Source: Parabacteroides hominis
GTDB lineage: Bacteria > Bacteroidota > Bacteroidia > Bacteroidales > Tannerellaceae
Direction: 5' to 3'
Length of the DNA stretch: 64,000 bases
Assembly: GCF_014287585.1 (NCBI RefSeq)
Contig: NZ_JACOOJ010000015.1
Coordinates: 1 to 64,000 of the forward strand
Part shown: one piece after another, positions 62,439-64,000 of the stretch
Layout of the letters: the number at the start of each line of letters is the position of its first letter
How positions within the stretch are numbered: the stretch's first letter is position 1
Made by a program: the position numbers and the translations under genes
Notes under the pieces: generated by a model
Seen by the model: the letters and a program-made list of their open reading frames with translations, nothing else
Told to the model about the DNA's origin: nothing
Databases searched by the model: none

Positions 62439-63554
62439 ATGAAATATAGTGAAACCATAAATTCATTGATAAGAAAGGGGTTGAATGAAGTAAATCATTC
62501 AATCAATGGACATTTGCCTTTATCTATAAGACGTGAGATACTGCAAACAATCAATGAGCCATGCGTCATTGGGAAAATAAGCATTTCATGCGCATTGAAA
62601 GTATATCCGATATGGAATGATTTTTTCAAGAATGATACTGAAATAATCGGATTGATAAAACAGTCGGAGAAATTTCTATTAGGGCAGATAAATGAAAAAG
62701 AGTTGTTAGGTAATGCCGAACATTTAGAAGTGTTCGTTCAAGATTATAACAAAGAGGACAATATTATGGCAATGTTTGCGGGTATGACTGCCGTTCATGC
62801 CGCATACGATGTTCTTACAAGTGGGGGTATGGAAGAATGTGTTTCGGATGAAGAAGCGTTACAGAACCCTGACACATGGGACACTGCTTTTATTGCAAGT
62901 TTAGCCTATAACGGTGGGGCTGTCGCTTTAGACGCAATCAATCACGACCGTAATAAAGAATTTTGGAATTGGTATCTGACTGATTGTATCAGAATAGCTT
63001 TTTTCAACGATAAATTGCCATATCCTCCCACCACTTCAATAGTATCTGCCAAATACTTTTCGGGGAATAATATTAAGGAGTATCGTACTCAACCAAATAT
63101 TTGGAAAGAAAATGCAGAATGTCGTTCCCGCATGAATGACATCAAAGGAATTTTAGTCAAAATAATGGATATTACCCATTGGACTAAAAGTGATTTCTAT
63201 TTTTATCATGTTGGAACTGCTTCTTATACCCAAGTTTTCTATTATAAAGGAAATGAACTTGTCAAATTTAACCTTGACATAAATATTTCAATGTATCTTT
63301 CCCGAAAAGTGGGAGAATTGAAAGATTTGATGTATTCCTTATGTTCGCAAGAGGGAGCTTTTTATCTATGTAAAATAACGATAGGTAGAGAAATTACAAT
63401 GGATATAAAGTTTGCTTATAACACGAGGGATAAAGTTCTGCAAAAGTCCTTCTTCGATAGTGATTTCAGTGAGGATTTTGAGAAATATCCACGAGCTAAG
63501 AAATTCATTCCTGAATGGTTATCGGATATACTTAAAAGGAAAAAAAGAATTTAG
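62439..63554 (+). CDS. Cassette 8: two-domain immunity-like protein (Imm5-like plus YezG-like)
   Basis: 371 residues from the ATG at 62439. Residues about 1-200 are helical with AMFAGMTAVHAAYDVLTSGG and DTAFIASLAYNGGAVALDAIN, as in Imm5 immunity proteins. Residues about 240-371 (KSDFYFYHVGTASYTQVFYY, then a helical tail with DFEKYPRAKKFIPEWL) resemble the YezG/DUF600 immunity fold. A fusion of two immunity modules would protect against more than one toxin. Domain names are from memory of motifs. Confidence 0.55.
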   Translation: MKYSETINSLIRKGLNEVNHSINGHLPLSIRREILQTINEPCVIGKISISCALKVYPIWNDFFKNDTEIIGLIKQSEKFLLGQINEKELLGNAEHLEVFVQDYNKEDNIMAMFAGMTAVHAAYDVLTSGGMEECVSDEEALQNPDTWDTAFIASLAYNGGAVALDAINHDRNKEFWNWYLTDCIRIAFFNDKLPYPPTTSIVSAKYFSGNNIKEYRTQPNIWKENAECRSRMNDIKGILVKIMDITHWTKSDFYFYHVGTASYTQVFYYKGNELVKFNLDINISMYLSRKVGELKDLMYSLCSQEGAFYLCKITIGREITMDIKFAYNTRDKVLQKSFFDSDFSEDFEKYPRAKKFIPEWLSDILKRKKRI

Positions 63555-63606
63555 TTTCTAACAGCGCAGGATAACGGCAAACCGTTCCCTGCTATACATT
63601 AACATC
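63554..63606 (+). other. attC-like site 8|9
   Basis: Left box GTTTC-TAAC (63554-63562), stems GCAGG/CCTGC (63566-63570, 63588-63592) and AACGG/CCGTT (63573-63577, 63582-63586), right box ATTA-ACATC (63598-63606). GTTTC complements GAAAC at the start of cassette 8. Confidence 0.87.
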
Positions 63607-63623
63607 AAAACAATGCACCATAT

Positions 63624-64000
63624 ATGGAAGTACGAGATAAATACGGAACAATAGAAAGTTTCTCAAATTTGATTGAAGAAGAAAGCGGTTTTATCGTAGA
63701 AGTTGAAAAAACAATCGAGAGGCTCAAAGACAGTGAGATCAAAGGTATTCAACTGTATCCCCGTCCGAATTTGGATGTATTAGAAGATTATAAGGCAGAA
63801 AAACTGTATTACAAATATGACATACTGCTCGCTTCTTATTCCGTTGGTAAAGACATTCGGGAAATAGAAAAGCAATATAAGGACATCGTACCATTGGTAA
63901 AAAGGTCTTGGAAGTTAAGACAAGACTACGTTATGTTATTGCATATTCTTTCTATGGGCATCCTGCTTCAAGCAGATACCAACATTTTCCGGAATTTGGC
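63624..64000 (+). CDS. Cassette 9: PoNe immunity-type protein (DUF1910/DUF1911), partial
   Basis: The first 125 residues are in the window; the rest lies beyond its end. The DUF1910 pattern is distinctive: YYKYDILLASYSVGKDIREI, KDIVPLVKRSWKLRQDYVML, LHILSMGILLQADTNIFRNL. PoNe immunity proteins (PoNi) protect against PoNe DNase toxins delivered by type VI or type VII secretion. It starts 17 bases after its site. Confidence 0.8.
   Translation, partial: MEVRDKYGTIESFSNLIEEESGFIVEVEKTIERLKDSEIKGIQLYPRPNLDVLEDYKAEKLYYKYDILLASYSVGKDIREIEKQYKDIVPLVKRSWKLRQDYVMLLHILSMGILLQADTNIFRNL

Noticed and set aside
57876..63606. CRISPR array
   Set aside because: The repeats are degenerate hairpins 450-1200 bases apart with full genes between them, not short identical repeats with 30-40 base spacers.

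Overview
The window is chromosomal DNA of a gut-type Bacteroidales bacterium, most likely Parabacteroides or a close relative. The genus is an inference from overall gene content and is not proven. The grounds for the order are: promoters of the Bacteroidota form (TTTG, 18-21 bases, TAnnTTTG) placed sensibly before many genes; absence of Shine-Dalgarno sequences; a SusC-style carboxypeptidase-regulatory domain on the TonB receptor; and a RadA-RecR-RecJ-RecQ-EngB-Fmt-TsaC housekeeping set. From 1 to about 54 kb the DNA is ordinary, tightly packed and moderately G+C-rich. From about 54 kb it becomes gene-poor, and from about 57 kb strongly A+T-rich and accessory.

Layout. 1-9.5 kb: a transporter tail, an acetyltransferase, tRNA-Asp, a PLP aminotransferase, YqgE, a recR-glycosyltransferase-acetyltransferase operon, an OPT transporter and a SpoIID-like protein. 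9.7-12.3 kb: a secreted CMD-cupin protein, an ABM lipoprotein and a broken small gene, divergent from an AraC regulator. 12.3-23.4 kb: sodium symporter, EngB, a ParE-type toxin-antitoxin pair, a TonB receptor with a His-rich membrane protein, malic enzyme, flavoprotein, MATE pump and FKBP. 23.5-31 kb: RND efflux operon 1, then catalase. 31-36 kb (minus): tsaC, a sugar-phosphate transferase, a CLC channel and fmt. 36-48 kb: recJ-recQ, then radA with two envelope genes and an FAD oxidoreductase, a DUF2148 ferredoxin-like gene, and a KamA-like radical SAM protein. 48.5-54.8 kb (minus): RND efflux operon 2, preceded by a small membrane protein with a strong promoter.

54.8-56.2 kb is nearly free of genes but rich in structure: a promoter-driven folded RNA candidate with a possible pseudoknot, a 100-nt palindrome, a strong terminator, and a direct/inverted repeat cluster. 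A TetR regulator follows.

57.0-64.0 kb is the main find: a tyrosine recombinase followed by nine gene cassettes, the last one cut by the window edge. Between cassettes lie attC-like hairpin sites. Every site has the form N5-TAAC, hairpin, CATTA-N5. The five bases before TAAC at the end of a cassette are the reverse complement of the five bases after CATTA at the start of the same cassette, in all eight complete cassettes. That is the logic of integron cassettes, here with a recombinase that lacks the integron-integrase insertion. The cargo looks like orphan immunity genes against interbacterial toxins (DUF4303, DUF1629/Imm11-like, LRR, Imm5 plus YezG-like, PoNe immunity). It therefore fits the recombinase-associated acquired interbacterial defence (rAID) clusters described for Bacteroidales. 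The site grammar is worked out here from the sequence and makes a sharp prediction for DNA beyond the window.

Smaller palindromic repeat families recur at 5.9, 17.8, 44.4 and 55.6 kb, and an A/T-only intercistronic element recurs at 3.4, 8.1, 24.9 and 33.8 kb.
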